A DNA stretch of 61,249 nucleotides from Paraglomus occultum (Eukaryota > Glomeromycota > Glomeromycetes > Paraglomerales > Paraglomeraceae), in contig CAJVPJ010000038.1 in assembly GCA_910592205.1 (NCBI GenBank), positions 1-61,249 of the forward strand. Direction: 5' to 3'. Each line of letters opens with the position of its first letter. The stretch's first letter is position 1. Position numbers and translations under genes: made by a program. This document shows, piece by piece, positions 11,067 to 22,621 of the stretch. A model generated the notes under the pieces. The model did not search any database and was not told the DNA's origin. It worked only from the letters and a program-made list of their open reading frames with translations.

Positions 11067-13912
11067 TCACCATTTATTTCCCTTCTTTTTCTTCTTTTTC
11101 TGTTTGTCTCCTCCAGTCTTGGGTTTTGCAGTCTCTGTGTGCGTTGAAGGAGTACTTGTTTCAGCGGCAGCCGTTGTTGTCGCGCTACAAAAAGGGGATG
11201 AAAAATCGCGAGTTCAGCCACAATTATACAAGTAAACGACTTGCATGGGTTTAGACCACTAGAATAGCGTTCAACCAGAATAACGTCTAAACTCTTAAGG
11301 CCATTGTGTGCGCGCGCAACGATTGCAATCAAGATTAATTAATTACCTCTTGCCGGAAATATTGGCGCTACCGGTTCCCCCGATGCCTCCGCCCGCCACG
11401 GCGGCACCTTGAGATCCTTTGTTTATTTGCTTCTTTCTCTTGCCTCTGAATGTTGATCTCTCTCTCTTTGGCAGCCAGCGTTCAGGATCTGGAGGAACAT
11501 TGGGATCATAGTTTTTAGGCAATAATGGCTTGCGCTTATGTTTCTTCTTTGTTGTTGTCTTTGAAACGTCATCACTTGTGAGGAAATCGAATTGTTGTAT
11601 AGTAATATTGAGGACAATACCGTTAACACAAAAATCACAATGACAATACCGAAAAATCACATGACGATATACAATGACGATATACAATACCTTTTAGCAT
11701 CGGTTTTCTTGTAAGCTTTTCTGACCCCGGGAACCACGTTCTCAAGTTTGTCAATGTCTGCAACAGACTTTGTGTCTAACGGAGGCAGACTACTCTCGTG
11801 ACTTTCGGCAGAAGATATGTCGTAATTAGCCAGAGCCATTATATAACCCGCAATAGCTTGAGAATCGCTGGGATTTGCTTTAATCAATTGTTTATAATCC
11901 TCGGCCGCTTCTCGGAATCGCTCAGTCTTCAACTTGAAAGCAGCCGTCTGTCGAAGGATTGATAAACTTTGGTTTGTCTAGGAAATCGAAAAGATTTTTT
12001 TTTTTTTTTCGTTGAGCAATACGGGTTCTCGCAAGTGCATTTCATTTGTCGTGAATGTCATACTTACCGGACCGCTGGCTTTCCAAAATTTCTCTGCTTT
12101 CTCCAGCGCTTCGATAGACTTGTCAGACAGTCCTGCTTGTTCATATAACCAAACCAAGAGTCCAACAACGCCCGGTCTGTATTTGTCTGCGCATTCCCCT
12201 ATAGCCGTCAAATATGTGTTGAGCGTGGCTATCGCGGCCGTAACATTAGATTGTTGAAGTTGTAACTGAACAAGAGCGAAATGTATAAGCAACGATTTTG
12301 GTTTTTCTTTGGCGAATTCTTGTAAATCTTGAATAGCTTTTGTAGTCTTTTTTTGGCGATAAGATACAGCGGCAAGTAGAATATAGTGCGAATCATCAGC
12401 CGGGTCAATTTGTAAGATTCTCCGTGCAGCTTCTTGTGATGCGGCGTACTACAGATAAGCCAACAGTTAGTCAAACTTGCAAGCACGGAGAAATAAATGT
12501 TTATATGATCATGCATTACATTATCGTAATTTAGGAAATATTACAAGTCTATGTTATTACCTTTTGCATATACAATTGAATCAACGCCTCATTCGTGCAA
12601 ATTGTTCGCCTTTGTTTCTTGAATAATTTGGTTTCCAAGCTTTTTGATGATGCGGATCGAAGTTTACGAGAGGAGTCAAACACGTCTTGATCCTTTTTAA
12701 GAGCGGCCAGGTTATTCGACGCCACAGCTGATATGGTTATGTCTATCGTTCTATGTTTCAGCACCGATTGGTAGAGTTCAGTCGCCTCGGCCGCTTTGCC
12801 TCTGAGTTGATATAAATAGGCTAATTGGACAAGTACGGTAGAAAGTTCTTGTTCAATCTCTTGTTCTGTGTAATCTTCTTCGGCAAGGGATTGTCGACAG
12901 AGGCCTATTAATAGTATTGAACAAACGCGATAGTAAAATTGATCGTATATTTATGCATACACGGAACATGAGATGAGTGGAAAGCAAACGTACTTTTAGC
13001 TGTGTTTAGTAGCTTTTCTGCTCTGTTCAGATTATACACTGTTATTTGTCCGCATGCAGAATTATAAGCAAGTTCATATGTATTTGTCACGTCTGCCAAT
13101 GCATACTATAATGATAGGCGCAATCAACTGCTATTAAAATTTAGCGAAAAAAAAAATCAACGTAGCAAGAAAACACTATCGTACCTTTGCGGGTAACTTT
13201 CCATCAGCAAACAATAATGCTGCCTTTGCTGCAACAAAGTTTGTCAGAATGTCGTTGTAAGCATCATCATTCTGTTAATAATTAAATGAGGGACTTTTAG
13301 CTCAAATCTTGGACACGCAACAAAATTTATAAACGAAAATGAGAGACCTTGTCAGTTCCATTAACGAATTCATTATATAAATCAAGGCAAGTTGTAAAGT
13401 CTTCTGATCTGTATGCCTAAATATTCGCAATAGATTAATATGCTTTTTCTCAACGCTAAACAAATCTTTCAAATCATCGCTATGCCTATTACCAACCGCC
13501 TGCGCCTTTAAATGACCCAATTCACGCTTTCCAGAGGTATTGAATTTGGTAGTAAGCTCCAATACTTCAGACCATCGATTCAGTCGATATAAACAGTAAC
13601 CTCGTTCGAAAATTAGTTGGTCTTCGACAAAATGATTTGTTACAACGTCCAGTGCATTCTGATATTTTTCAAGTTTAATCAGTGTTATCACTTTACAATG
13701 TAGAGCATCGACATCGTTGGGGTTTTGTTTAAGTACTGGATAAATGAGGGAAAAGGTCAGAATGCAAATCAAATGAGAAGATAACAAATTACATGAACTG
13801 CAGCGGGCATACTTTTGTCGATATGTTTGAGTGCTTTATTGTAATCAGCTTGGTTGAGCAATCGGTCTAATTCGGCAAATAATTGTGTGGCATTGTCTTT
13901 AGATGACTGCAT
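11067..13912 (-). CDS. SRP72: Signal recognition particle subunit SRP72 (10 exons)
   Basis: The TPR-containing SRP72 subunit, which binds SRP68 and 7SL RNA in the cytosolic particle that targets ribosomes to the ER. I read ten exons: 13912-13813, 13735-13497, 13416-13348, 13271-13185, 13105-12994, 12904-12561, 12448-12068, 11977-11691, 11574-11347 and 11184-11067. They sum to 1965 bp (654 residues), with all phases matching. The start exon and first junction read HIDKILKQNPNDVDALHCKV, typical of the family. TPR-like helices fill the middle (for example YELAYNSACGQITVYNLNRA). The C-terminal RNA-binding motif YDPNVPPDPERWLPKRERS is intact, followed by a Gly/Ala-rich and then Lys-rich end. The donor after 13497 is the less common GTTGGT, chosen because it restores the family sequence KAQAAYRSEDF. 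Introns are 76-162 bp. Confidence 0.93.
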
Positions 13913-14330
13913 TTCTGTTGAATTCTTTTCCCTGATGATTTAGGCTAAAGTACGATTGCATGGGCTGATCATAATCACGTGTGAATGCATCGTCCCACTT
14001 GCAACTTTTTGCTTGAAAAGTTCTGCAATTCCACACGTACTTTAATTATTGTATGATCAACGCACACGATAAACGTATTGCTACACATTTTAATAATCAA
14101 AAGCGTTAATATTAATATTAATACCTTTGTAATAATTATTATATTAGTTAAAATGCTCTAATAACACCTCTACTAGAAACAATTAAAAAATGGACTTTAT
14201 AACATCTATTTCTATTTGAGCTCGTACAATAAACGTAATTGCAATGAGCTAAACTATAACAAAAGGACTGGGCATCAAAGTCTTCCTCTCCGATTATTCA
14301 AGTAATCAAAGAATTTTTTTTTTTAATAAT
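13913..14330. other. Intergenic, SRP72 promoter side
   Basis: Short AT-rich spacer between the 5' end of SRP72 and the 3' end of the small secreted-protein gene. I see no gene in it. Confidence 0.5.
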
Positions 14331-14633
14331 TCAAGGGTAATTTTGGTGGCAGTTCTCTCCGTTGTTATCACAACAAGCACATGTGCATGTTTGAGTGTTC
14401 CGGCTGTATATGCATACTTCAGTTCCTGCAAATAAGTAAGACAAAGTTTTATAATTTAGATTACAGTTTACAAGTATACAGTACATATAAATAACAGAGA
14501 TAAGATATGACGGCTAATTATAATTACCATCGCAGAAAGGTGCTGGATCAGGACAAGATCCTGCATTGACGTTTGGTACCATATTGGCAAACAAAGCAAG
14601 AGCGATCAACAGGAGAATGATTTTTGAATTCAT
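14331..14633 (-). CDS. Small secreted 8-cysteine protein (effector-like), two exons
   Basis: A 66-residue predicted secreted peptide, too short and split to appear as one open frame. Exon 1 (14633-14528) encodes a signal peptide, MNSKIILLLIALALFANMV and a few residues to about Ala24, then GSCPDPAPFCD. A GT-AG intron (14426-14527, phase 1, donor GTAATT, acceptor TTTGCAG) is followed by exon 2 (14425-14331) with GTEVCIYS and the Cys cluster TCTCACCDNN, ending NCHQNYP. The mature part has eight cysteines, an even number suited to disulfide bonding outside the cell. Role unknown; small Cys-rich secreted proteins of mycorrhizal fungi are often candidate effectors, but that is inference. The signal peptide, splice sites and a frame ending exactly at 201 bp support a real gene. 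Confidence 0.72.
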
Positions 14634-17600
14634 GGTTACTTTTTTGTTGTTGAGCTTGAAAGGGCCAGTTTGGACTTTCTTTTATATTTGAACAAGCATC
14701 CTGTACGGGCAATCGAATTGATTTCGGTTATGAACAAATCAAGAAATTCCGAAATTAATATCCGCACTGTCAAAAGCTGACAACGTTCTTTTTCCTAATA
14801 AACGACTTCTCAAAAAGGATGAAAGGAGTAATTTAAGTCCATAAAGTTATTATTCGCTGACAATAATGCTCCAGTTGTATATATCTACAAACGTACGGAC
14901 GTCGAGAAAGTGATCATCAGCGTCTCGAATACAAGAATAGCTAATTAATTGGGTGGCCGCTTGCGTCATGAGAGTATAATTGATCTTATCGTATTTTAAA
15001 CATGCCATCTAAGCACATTCGATACGAGCGGAATGATAGCGAGTAACGACGAGTTCATTGTATTAGTAAAATACCTGCATACTAATGCCACAACGAATAT
15101 GAAACTTTCGCATTGAATTCATAAAATTTTTATTAGAATATAAATTTTAGGGCTTCGCCTTTTCGGTAAAATAAAATCTGTACGCCCCATGCATTGTCTA
15201 CCCGTACGCCCCATACATTTTCTACCTGTACCAGCGATCCAGCATTCAAAATAGAATCAGTTCACAGTTATGGTATTTATTCAAACAATTGAATATCTTA
15301 ATTTGACAATCAATTTTAACACACGCTTAGATAAGCCATTATAACTTACATGACAAGCTAGAATTAGAAGCAATGCTTCTTTGGCAGTTATACCAATAAT
15401 TATTATTATAGTTTTATATGCGCGTGTCGAAAATGCTGTCAACATTTTGGAAGAAAAAGGTAATTGTCATGCGCATATTCATTCTTATGTTGCTAGTTCA
15501 TTTCCCCGACAGCGCACCTCCCCGACAATTATTCCTCGCCGATTCCTGTCGAGATTATCTTTTACCGGTTCGATATAGATATTGAAACGTAGACTGATAA
15601 TAACATAATTGACTAAACTCTATTCGCATGTTAAATACACCTTTCGTGGTATGTATGGTATGGTAAATGATTAACTGAAAAAGGTAAGTATACAAAATCG
15701 AAAGCAAGCATCCGGGTATAGTCTTTAAATGGAAAAGATGAGTTCAAATTTCTACAAAATTATGAAGTTTTAAGTAAAGTACTTAATTTGATGTAATAGT
15801 AAGGAGAGGGTACTTTGTTGGAGGGGAGATTGTACCAGTACTGTATCCGTGTAAAATACCCACCCCATATATGCACGTTGGCAATATTCTCGTCAACTAA
15901 ACATTACGCAAAAACCAATACTGTTCGCAGAGTAGATTAAATGAAAGTTCGCCGTCGTTTGGGTGTGTGATTGGGAGAAACTTGATGGATTACGATATCT
16001 AGACTCTTAATTGCGATTCATATATTAGGATGCACGCTCGTTATTGTATAATTTCAGTACCATGTTAAAGGGGGGGGTACTTTGCATGAACCTGTTCGTT
16101 GATAATACCCCGGATATTTTACTTGATGACATTTATTTCTTCAAGCATAGTATTTGGGTCTTTTACAAACCAGACCACAAAATTTATTTGCTCAGGGAGT
16201 ACTTTAGTCAGAGAAATACTGTATGGTAATCGGCCGCAGTGGCAACATAAAGCACAAAGTAATTGTGCATATGCTTTTTCGTGAAGAAAGAGCAGCTTTT
16301 TATTAAGTGAGATGACGGACGTCATTATTAAATACAGGAGTGAGTTACGTGTATTTGTGTTACACTTAATGTTTATGTCCTTTCCGAATTAAATCGAATA
16401 TTGCAGAGAATTAGTAACATTATAACATACAGTACTTGACATCATAATAAATAATATTAACTCTGCTGCTCCATAACTAAGTAGCGTTCATTCTATTAAT
16501 CACCCAATGTTTTAATTTTATGAAACAATCAATAGTACTGGTTATGCTTGAATGAGATTATGTATATGTAACCAGAGAAATTATTCGCTTGACCATTGAT
16601 ACAAAAAATTTGATCATCTTAACATCTCTCACAGATAGAGATGGTCAGTTGCATTCATACGTAACAGCTTCGTTTAATCGACAAAGTACACAGCTTATCA
16701 TACATTGTTAAAATGCAGTGTAATTGACCATCAACGTTGTATTAAACTTGAGCGTTGACATATGCAATTTGAAAGTACCAGTAACTGCAACAAATTGCAT
16801 CGAGAATTTGGTTAACAATAAGCAATGACCAATATTTAATAGATCAGGCATTGTTGTGTGATACGAAACATCCTTAATCATCAATGAATATGTCTCTTAT
16901 ACCATTACTTTAGTGTGTGCGCATGTCTATGTCCAGGAACTTGATTTTGATAAGACAAGACTGGACTGAGTAAAATACAAACTATATTTATAATTTTGCT
17001 ATAATTCTAATCTGATACATATGTCAGTTCCGAACATAGATTCCGATTTGACATACAAAAAATGCGTGCTAGTGTACCATTGACATCATCTTCAACCTGA
17101 TTTCTATTGTATTCAATGTATACGTCATCGGAACTGTAACACGGCGTTTTATTTCTTCCCATTGGTGCCATCTAATACTAATCAGATTAGGATCGGCTAA
17201 ATTATTAAGCAAATTATCTGTGCGGCAAATTCTCTCGTTGTAGTACTTGTCATTGCGCAGAGTGTCCTCGGCACTTTACCCGTCATTTAATTGCATAGCT
17301 ACCAGCCTAACTACCAATGGAGGAACTCATTAATAATTAGTCAGGCAACTATTTTTGTTCGAATAACTCTCATTAAGTAGACATTGACAGCATCATAAAT
17401 TGCGATGTTAATTTTACCATTCTATTGAATCGCTGCATATCGTCACGCGTAGTTTTTCGATACCTCTTCAAGGACGAATCTGTAAATAACAACGATCGTA
17501 ATAACAACAAAGAATGTCGGTCACAGATGTTTAACAAAAAATTATAACAACAATAATAACGGAAACGGGATGTTATAAGTAAATAATAACAATTATGAAG

Positions 17601-18544
17601 AACAAGGTTACAGATATAATTTGTATTACTATAACATGATCGTAACACCAACATGCAAATTTTTTGGATCACTATAACATTTTATCATAACGACAGGAGT
17701 CAGACCTTTTAAATTCAAGTAAGAATAAATATTAGCTATGTTAACTATGTAAGGCAACGATGACATGACTTTGGTACTATTTATTAATTTATGCATTGTA
17801 ATAATGAATATTGCAAAGATTAAAACAAGGTTTAAAAATCGTATACGGTCTTATATACGGACAATGTATTAATACGAAATAACAAAGTTATGTTTGGTAA
17901 GAACACAACAAAATGTTACTGTTAAGGTCACACATTACATAACCCGCAGTAATTGATAAATTCGATGGAAGATAAGAAAATTTTTTAGGGATCGACGGGT
18001 GGTACGACATTTGCATACATCGATCGTTTTATGATAACGGGATATTTATACACGACATACACAATGATTTTCTTATGAGATATTGTTTTGTTCGAATCAG
18101 TCTAAGATTTGGAAAAAGTAATGTGGAGTATGCATATAATATGTGTGTCGAAGATCCAATTGCAGGAAATCGTCCAAATAAAATATTTATAAGTTTCCTT
18201 TTTTGAATAAGAATTATTACTTTTAGTGTAGGCGAACAAATTTTTGACATATGATCTGTTTACGCCAAGATTTAGATTGTTTGACATTTTCGGATGAAGC
18301 AAACCTTAATTGATCAAACAATTTATTACGTTAGCGAAGCATTAGCAAAGATGTTCACAAGTTTCCAAGGATGGGAAACCGCTATCTACTGCGCGTAATC
18401 GTCTAGAACAGGTATATATATATTAGGCCGCTAGCATTGAGCAAGCCGTATCAGTAATAATATTTTTCCATCCCGAATCTCGAGTCGTGTTCGACAAACC
18501 ACTCTCCTTTCCCTCTCACTAGTTTTCACTCTCAAAACCGGCTC
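14634..18544. other. Gene-poor AT-rich region
   Basis: I found no convincing gene in about 3.9 kb. There is a short direct repeat containing GTACGCCCCAT (about 15180-15225) and scattered short open frames (for example 15381-15578 and 16044-16229) without recognisable motifs or sensible context. A TATATATATATT stretch near 18414-18425 lies about 120 bp upstream of the next start codon and may be its TATA element. Confidence 0.45.
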
Positions 18545-19546
18545 ATGTCTAATACTACCAACGCAGATCTTGGTTCCCGCGAGAAGGGTCTCAAGCACAA
18601 AAAAAAATCCCAAAAGAAAAAATCCCAAAAGAAGGTGTCTCGACCCTGGTTCGTTATTGCGATCATAATCAATATCTTGATGATATTGGTTTCCGCGTAT
18701 ATACTTTACAGTTGGCATGAGGTATGCTGATTCTCCATCGACCAAATTGCTCATACCGTTCAACCGTCGTGTACTCTAACCGTTTTCTATTTGCTGCTTG
18801 CGATTTTCATACTCTAGTTCGGTCTGGTGAACGCTCGATACAAGAATTACATTTTGGCATATGCAGGCGCTGATGCCCTGGTTCGGGTCACACTCATTTT
18901 ACTGGCTTCGCAAAGACACGGGTCTGACTTTGCAGTACAAAATGCGCTCGGGTTTCTAATCGGTAAGATGCGCATGTATGACTTGCATTAATCCTATTGA
19001 ATTAGAGCAATTTTTTGTCTCTGATCCAAAACCTTCTTCATTTTAGGGAGGGAAGACTATTACCTTTTATTCCATTATAAAAAACACAAACGTCAAATGA
19101 TTCGTGATGTCCTTAGATTGAAAGCCGTAGTGGCTTGGTTCGCAATATGCGGAATGATTGGTTGGGTATACGCAGTCAGGGCTGCCATGGATAAGCAGAA
19201 TACCATTTTATCGTATGTCTCGTATGCGGGCGCTGGTATAGTGGGACTTTATTTGATGCTGAACATCTTTGTGTTCAACTGTTACCAGTCTATGAGATAT
19301 ACCATTCGCATCAATGGAAAGGTGGCCAAGAAAGGTGGTGGAAGGGTTCATCATCTGGTAGTAGACGATGACAGTGATAATGACAGTGACAGTGATAATG
19401 ATAATGATAGCGATAAAGACAATGATGACGATGGGAACGATGATGACGATGGTAGTGATGGTAGCGATGGTGATGATGGTGATGATGGTGATGATGGTGA
19501 TGACGGTGATGATGGCGACGATAGCGGCGACGATGGCGGCGACTAA
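18545..19546 (+). CDS. Four-helix membrane protein with Asp-rich C-terminal tail
   Basis: Function not recognised. Three exons (18545-18721, 18818-18962, 19047-19546; phases 0 and 1) give 273 residues. A Lys-rich cytosolic-type N terminus precedes the first hydrophobic segment (WFVIAIIINILMILVSAYIL). Further hydrophobic segments are around ILAYAGADALVRVTLILLA, VVAWFAICGMIGWVYAV and SYAGAGIVGLYLMLNIFVF, so four membrane helices are likely. After a basic linker, the last about 60 residues are almost only Asp, Gly, Ser and Asn, encoded by a GATGATGGT-type minisatellite. Such a tail could bind cations or basic partners, which is speculation. A TATA-like stretch lies about 120 bp upstream. The splice sites are canonical and the exons join without a stop. 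Confidence 0.75.
19361..19540 (+). repeat. GATGATGGT-type minisatellite encoding the Asp/Gly tail
   Basis: Tandem GATGGTGAT 9-mers and related GATGAC/GATAAT units fill the end of the membrane-protein gene. The repeat keeps the reading frame and encodes the acidic tail; the +1 frame gives a Met/Val/Thr artefact. Confidence 0.8.
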
Positions 19547-20527
19547 GAGGTAATAATTTATATAGAATTTTTGTCGTTATAGAACATTTAGAACGCGAAT
19601 ATATCGTTTATTAATAGCCAGTTGATGTAACAGTAAATTGCAACATTAAATTTCATTTAGAAAATACCCATTTCTAGATCTTGACACGTCGTGTTTCACT
19701 TGTGCTAAAAAGCCCAAATCTTGAATTAAAATCTTACAATGCGTCAATTCGCTTGAGATTGTTCTCTTTCATTATTGTATCTTTCGACGATTACGTTGTC
19801 TTAGCTTTATGGATAATAACAATATAAAGACGTTTTTGTAAACTACAATAATCGACTCCATCGTACCGAAACGTAATTGCATTCTTTTGCACAAGGAAGC
19901 TTGTAAATTAACAAACGATGATTGTATAACAAAACTTGTGGCTCTAAGGCATTATTCTTAATTGTAGAACACAATCTTATTTGCAAACCAAAGAATAATC
20001 ACTCGTCATTGCACACTACCAGGAGACTGAAAAAGTTGAAGTAAGAAAGTTTCTTACAACCACCACTATTAACGTAATTTTCATTGTTATACGTTTCTTC
20101 CCGTTTTATGTAATCAGGTGACGTCATTCCTTAAATTGAATACCATATCCTGTAATAGCATTAGGCAGTTCGTGGTTATGTCATAGACGAAGATAATGTG
20201 GACAATTGTTACGTAGAGTAAACATATCAATTCTAAAACCATTTACTCCGCTTCATCCCATTTTTTAGCACATTCATGTTAAGGTTGTCAAAAAAAGGGA
20301 ATATTAATATGCACTCAATTGTGGGAAAAAATTTTATATTAGAAAGTGTTTCTCAGATACAAGTGACACAGACACGTGCACAGCTAAAGAAATGCAACTA
20401 ACACAAACAATAAAGAACAACTATGTGATGGTCAGTCACTGTCAGATTAAAGTTAGCAGCAAACAGTGAATAATTGGATAGCTCGCAATAAGTTTGTATA
20501 CCCACAAAGAATTGCAAACACAAAATA
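19547..20527. other. Intergenic region without visible gene
   Basis: AT-rich spacer following the membrane-protein gene. No coding exon, RNA gene or repeat stood out. Confidence 0.45.
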
Positions 20528-20762
20528 ATGGCATCAGCCAAAACAGGAAGCATTAAAGGTACTTCCATATTCGTGATTATATGCTTGTTAGAGCAATGCG
20601 AGACATATTAAACCAGCGGATAATTTTTTGCCTTAAGGATGGATACAATTACGACAAGCTTGTAAGTTTTGGCGCTTTAGGTTATCGGGATGAAGTAGCC
20701 TTCTTTTGATGTTCTCTGCAGACAAAGACATTGTCTCCGTAGCATTAGCTTTTTCTCCCTAA
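20528..20762 (+). CDS. Possible three-exon micro-gene (31 residues)
   Basis: Three short segments, 20528-20558, 20638-20661 and 20722-20762, are bounded by canonical GT/AG sites and join in matching phases (1, then 1). They encode MASAKTGSIKGWIQLRQAY, then 12 more residues and a stop. Very small single-helix mitochondrial subunits are organised like this in fungi, but I cannot assign it to one. The match of three splice pairs is suggestive; chance remains quite possible for such short exons. Confidence 0.25.
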
Positions 20763-21105
20763 CATACCTCTCGAGAATATTTACCATTTTTATGTGTTCA
20801 CTTGCATTTTCTTGTTACAGTAACAGTAAAGATGTTTGTACAGTTTCAAAGCGTTGTAATGCCTCACTGAGTACTAATAGATTATTTTTATTAACGGCAA
20901 AGTTTCAGTACAATCCTCTAACTAACAATCAAATTATTACGGAATATAGATATTAAGATGTTCATTTGATGTCTAAATAAATACATGACCCGGCGGGATG
21001 ATTATAGCACGGGCATATTCATTGCGTGACACATTGTAAACACCGGTCCCTCCATCTGCTCTTCCGTTATCCGTTCTCGTTACCATAACTCGCTATTAAT
21101 TCAAC

Positions 21106-21312
21106 ATGTTCATACGAACGCAATTCCTCCGCATGTTCCAACCACATTGTACGCAAAGACTTTCATTCGCTTTCAAACGTACCAAGAGTAAGAGTACAAA
21201 AAGGGAACTCAGTGAAGAACTAAAACAGCTCAGAGGTGATGACTTTGTGAATCAGGTTTTCCCGTGGGAATTCAAAATCGCCCCGTTTTGGGACATAGAT
21301 CCGAGTTTTTGA
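21106..21312 (+). CDS. Small basic protein, possibly mitochondrial
   Basis: An intronless 68-residue frame. The N terminus (MFIRTQFLRMFQPHCTQRL) is rich in Arg, Phe and hydroxylated residues and lacks acidic residues, like a mitochondrial presequence. The rest is charged (KSKSTKRELSEELKQLRGDD) and ends in an aromatic stretch, FPWEFKIAPFWDIDPSF. The start context (TTCAACATG) is reasonable. I do not recognise the family; a small organelle protein is the best guess. Confidence 0.5.
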   Translation: MFIRTQFLRMFQPHCTQRLSFAFKRTKSKSTKRELSEELKQLRGDDFVNQVFPWEFKIAPFWDIDPSF

Positions 21313-21342
21313 TATTATGATCTATGATTTCTATATTGGTAT

Positions 21343-21579
21343 TCATGTGTCAATACTTCTTATTTTAAACGAAATAGTTATTTCTCCGCCATTCATTGCT
21401 TTCAGTTGAGCCATTAAAAATATGTCTTGTTCGGAATTAGAGAGAGCTTGAAACGCTTCACGTAATTCGGCAAACCTTTCTCTCGGAATCATTTTTGAGC
21501 AACCACATTTGCAACCCGTCTCTAAGAAACGTATCGCTTTGTCATATTCAGTAGAACCATTATAATTATAATTTTTCAT
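21343..21579 (-). pseudogene. Fragment of a multicopy (transposon-associated?) gene family
   Basis: An open frame of 78 residues with a pattern that I associate with a repeated family in Rhizophagus-type genomes: FLETGCKCGCSKMIPRERF, then FAELREAFQALSNSEQDIFL and LMAQLKAMNGGE. The tight CxCxC cluster followed by an Leu-rich helix resembles the N-terminal region of transposon-associated proteins. Coding similarity seems to end after MNGGE, and nothing continues downstream, so it is probably a truncated 5' piece. The family assignment is from memory and not verified. Confidence 0.4.
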
Positions 21580-21823
21580 ATACGGGTAATCCTATATATA
21601 ATTTTATCACTTTGCAAGTTTTTATTCAAGCCATTGTAGCGAAGGAAAAAAAAACTTCTATTATTATTATTTCTCAATAAAGTTGCTAAGCAAGATGTGA
21701 TAGATTTGTTTGTATTCCATTTTTTGACCAATTCCTATCTTATTACTAATTAACTTCAACGTGACAACACAAGTCTGCTATTCATTATTATTATAGGAAT
21801 AACATTGATTCCCTCCATCATAA

Positions 21824-22560
21824 TTAGGCTGTTTGCTGATCTATCCACCCTATTATTTTATCGATCCATAATGAATGATCTGGAAGACGGTGTAACTTGT
21901 TGTTAATAGTGTGTTCCTCACATTCTGCGTTTTCACTATAATTAGTATCACTTAAATCCTCATCTCGTTCTGACCTGTCATCAATATTGTCCTGATTTTC
22001 TCCACTAGCAGACAATGTAGTAGGTGTTGATATAATATGGTTAAAAACATGTCGGAGGACTCTCAACAATAACAGATCGCGAGAATTATAAGGTCCAGTT
22101 TTATAAATACTGAGTTCACCCTCAGATTTTTCCCCCTTGAAGATAAACCAGATTTGGCCGTTGGTAAGGATGCAATACCTATGTTTATTTGAAAGCGATT
22201 ATCAAGATCTTCCACTAGATCATCAAGTGGTCCCAAAATTTGCGGCATTCTTTTACGCCAGCTTCCAGCATCCAAACTATTAAGAGATTTCATTTCAATA
22301 GAACATCGTTTGACTGAAGAATTTCGTTCTGTTATTTGCAAGTCATCCCTGCCCTTGAGTTTAAATCGATCTGACCGAAATTTCTGTTGGCTTGTTCCTA
22401 AAGCAATAGGAGATCCAACCAATAGAGCATTCAGGATGGTTACTGTATCGCCTGTTAGAAGAACTTCATTTCCTGTAATACGACTTGCTTCGATAACTGA
22501 TAAGTGATCCAAAATAGAAGCATGCGTAGCTTTTTATTTTAGTAAGTCATCTTCATTCGG
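21824..22560 (-). pseudogene. Decayed PD-(D/E)XK nuclease-like gene next to the transposon
   Basis: Two overlapping open frames (22512-22063 and 22069-21824) together with intervening sequence in a third register read as one broken protein. The first carries SVKRCSIEMKSLNSLDAGSW and WRKRMPQILGPLDDLVEDL. After a frame change near 22180 it continues RYCILTNGQIWFIFKGEKSE and YKTGPYNSRDLLLLRVLRHV, to a Ser/Asp/Glu-rich end. An IEhKS motif followed by a Gln in a helix and then TNG..W.hF is the layout of PD-(D/E)XK nuclease folds such as the HSDR N-terminal domain; this is inference from motif order only. An additional TAA lies upstream of 22512. With at least one frameshift and a stop it looks inactive. 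The Tc1 element begins 60 bp upstream of it. Confidence 0.45.
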
Positions 22561-22621
22561 AAAGCTTTCCTCGCTTTGTGGCTTCGAATTTTGATGGATT
22601 TGCAGTACTAGCAGCAGAATA

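Noticed and set aside
15381-15578. Open frame containing ARVENAVNILEEK
   Set aside because: It needs a non-ATG start, has no recognised family and has no neighbouring exon; chance cannot be excluded.
16044-16284. Overlapping frames after a GGGGGGGG run
   Set aside because: Different frames give different unremarkable peptides, and no family or gene structure is visible.
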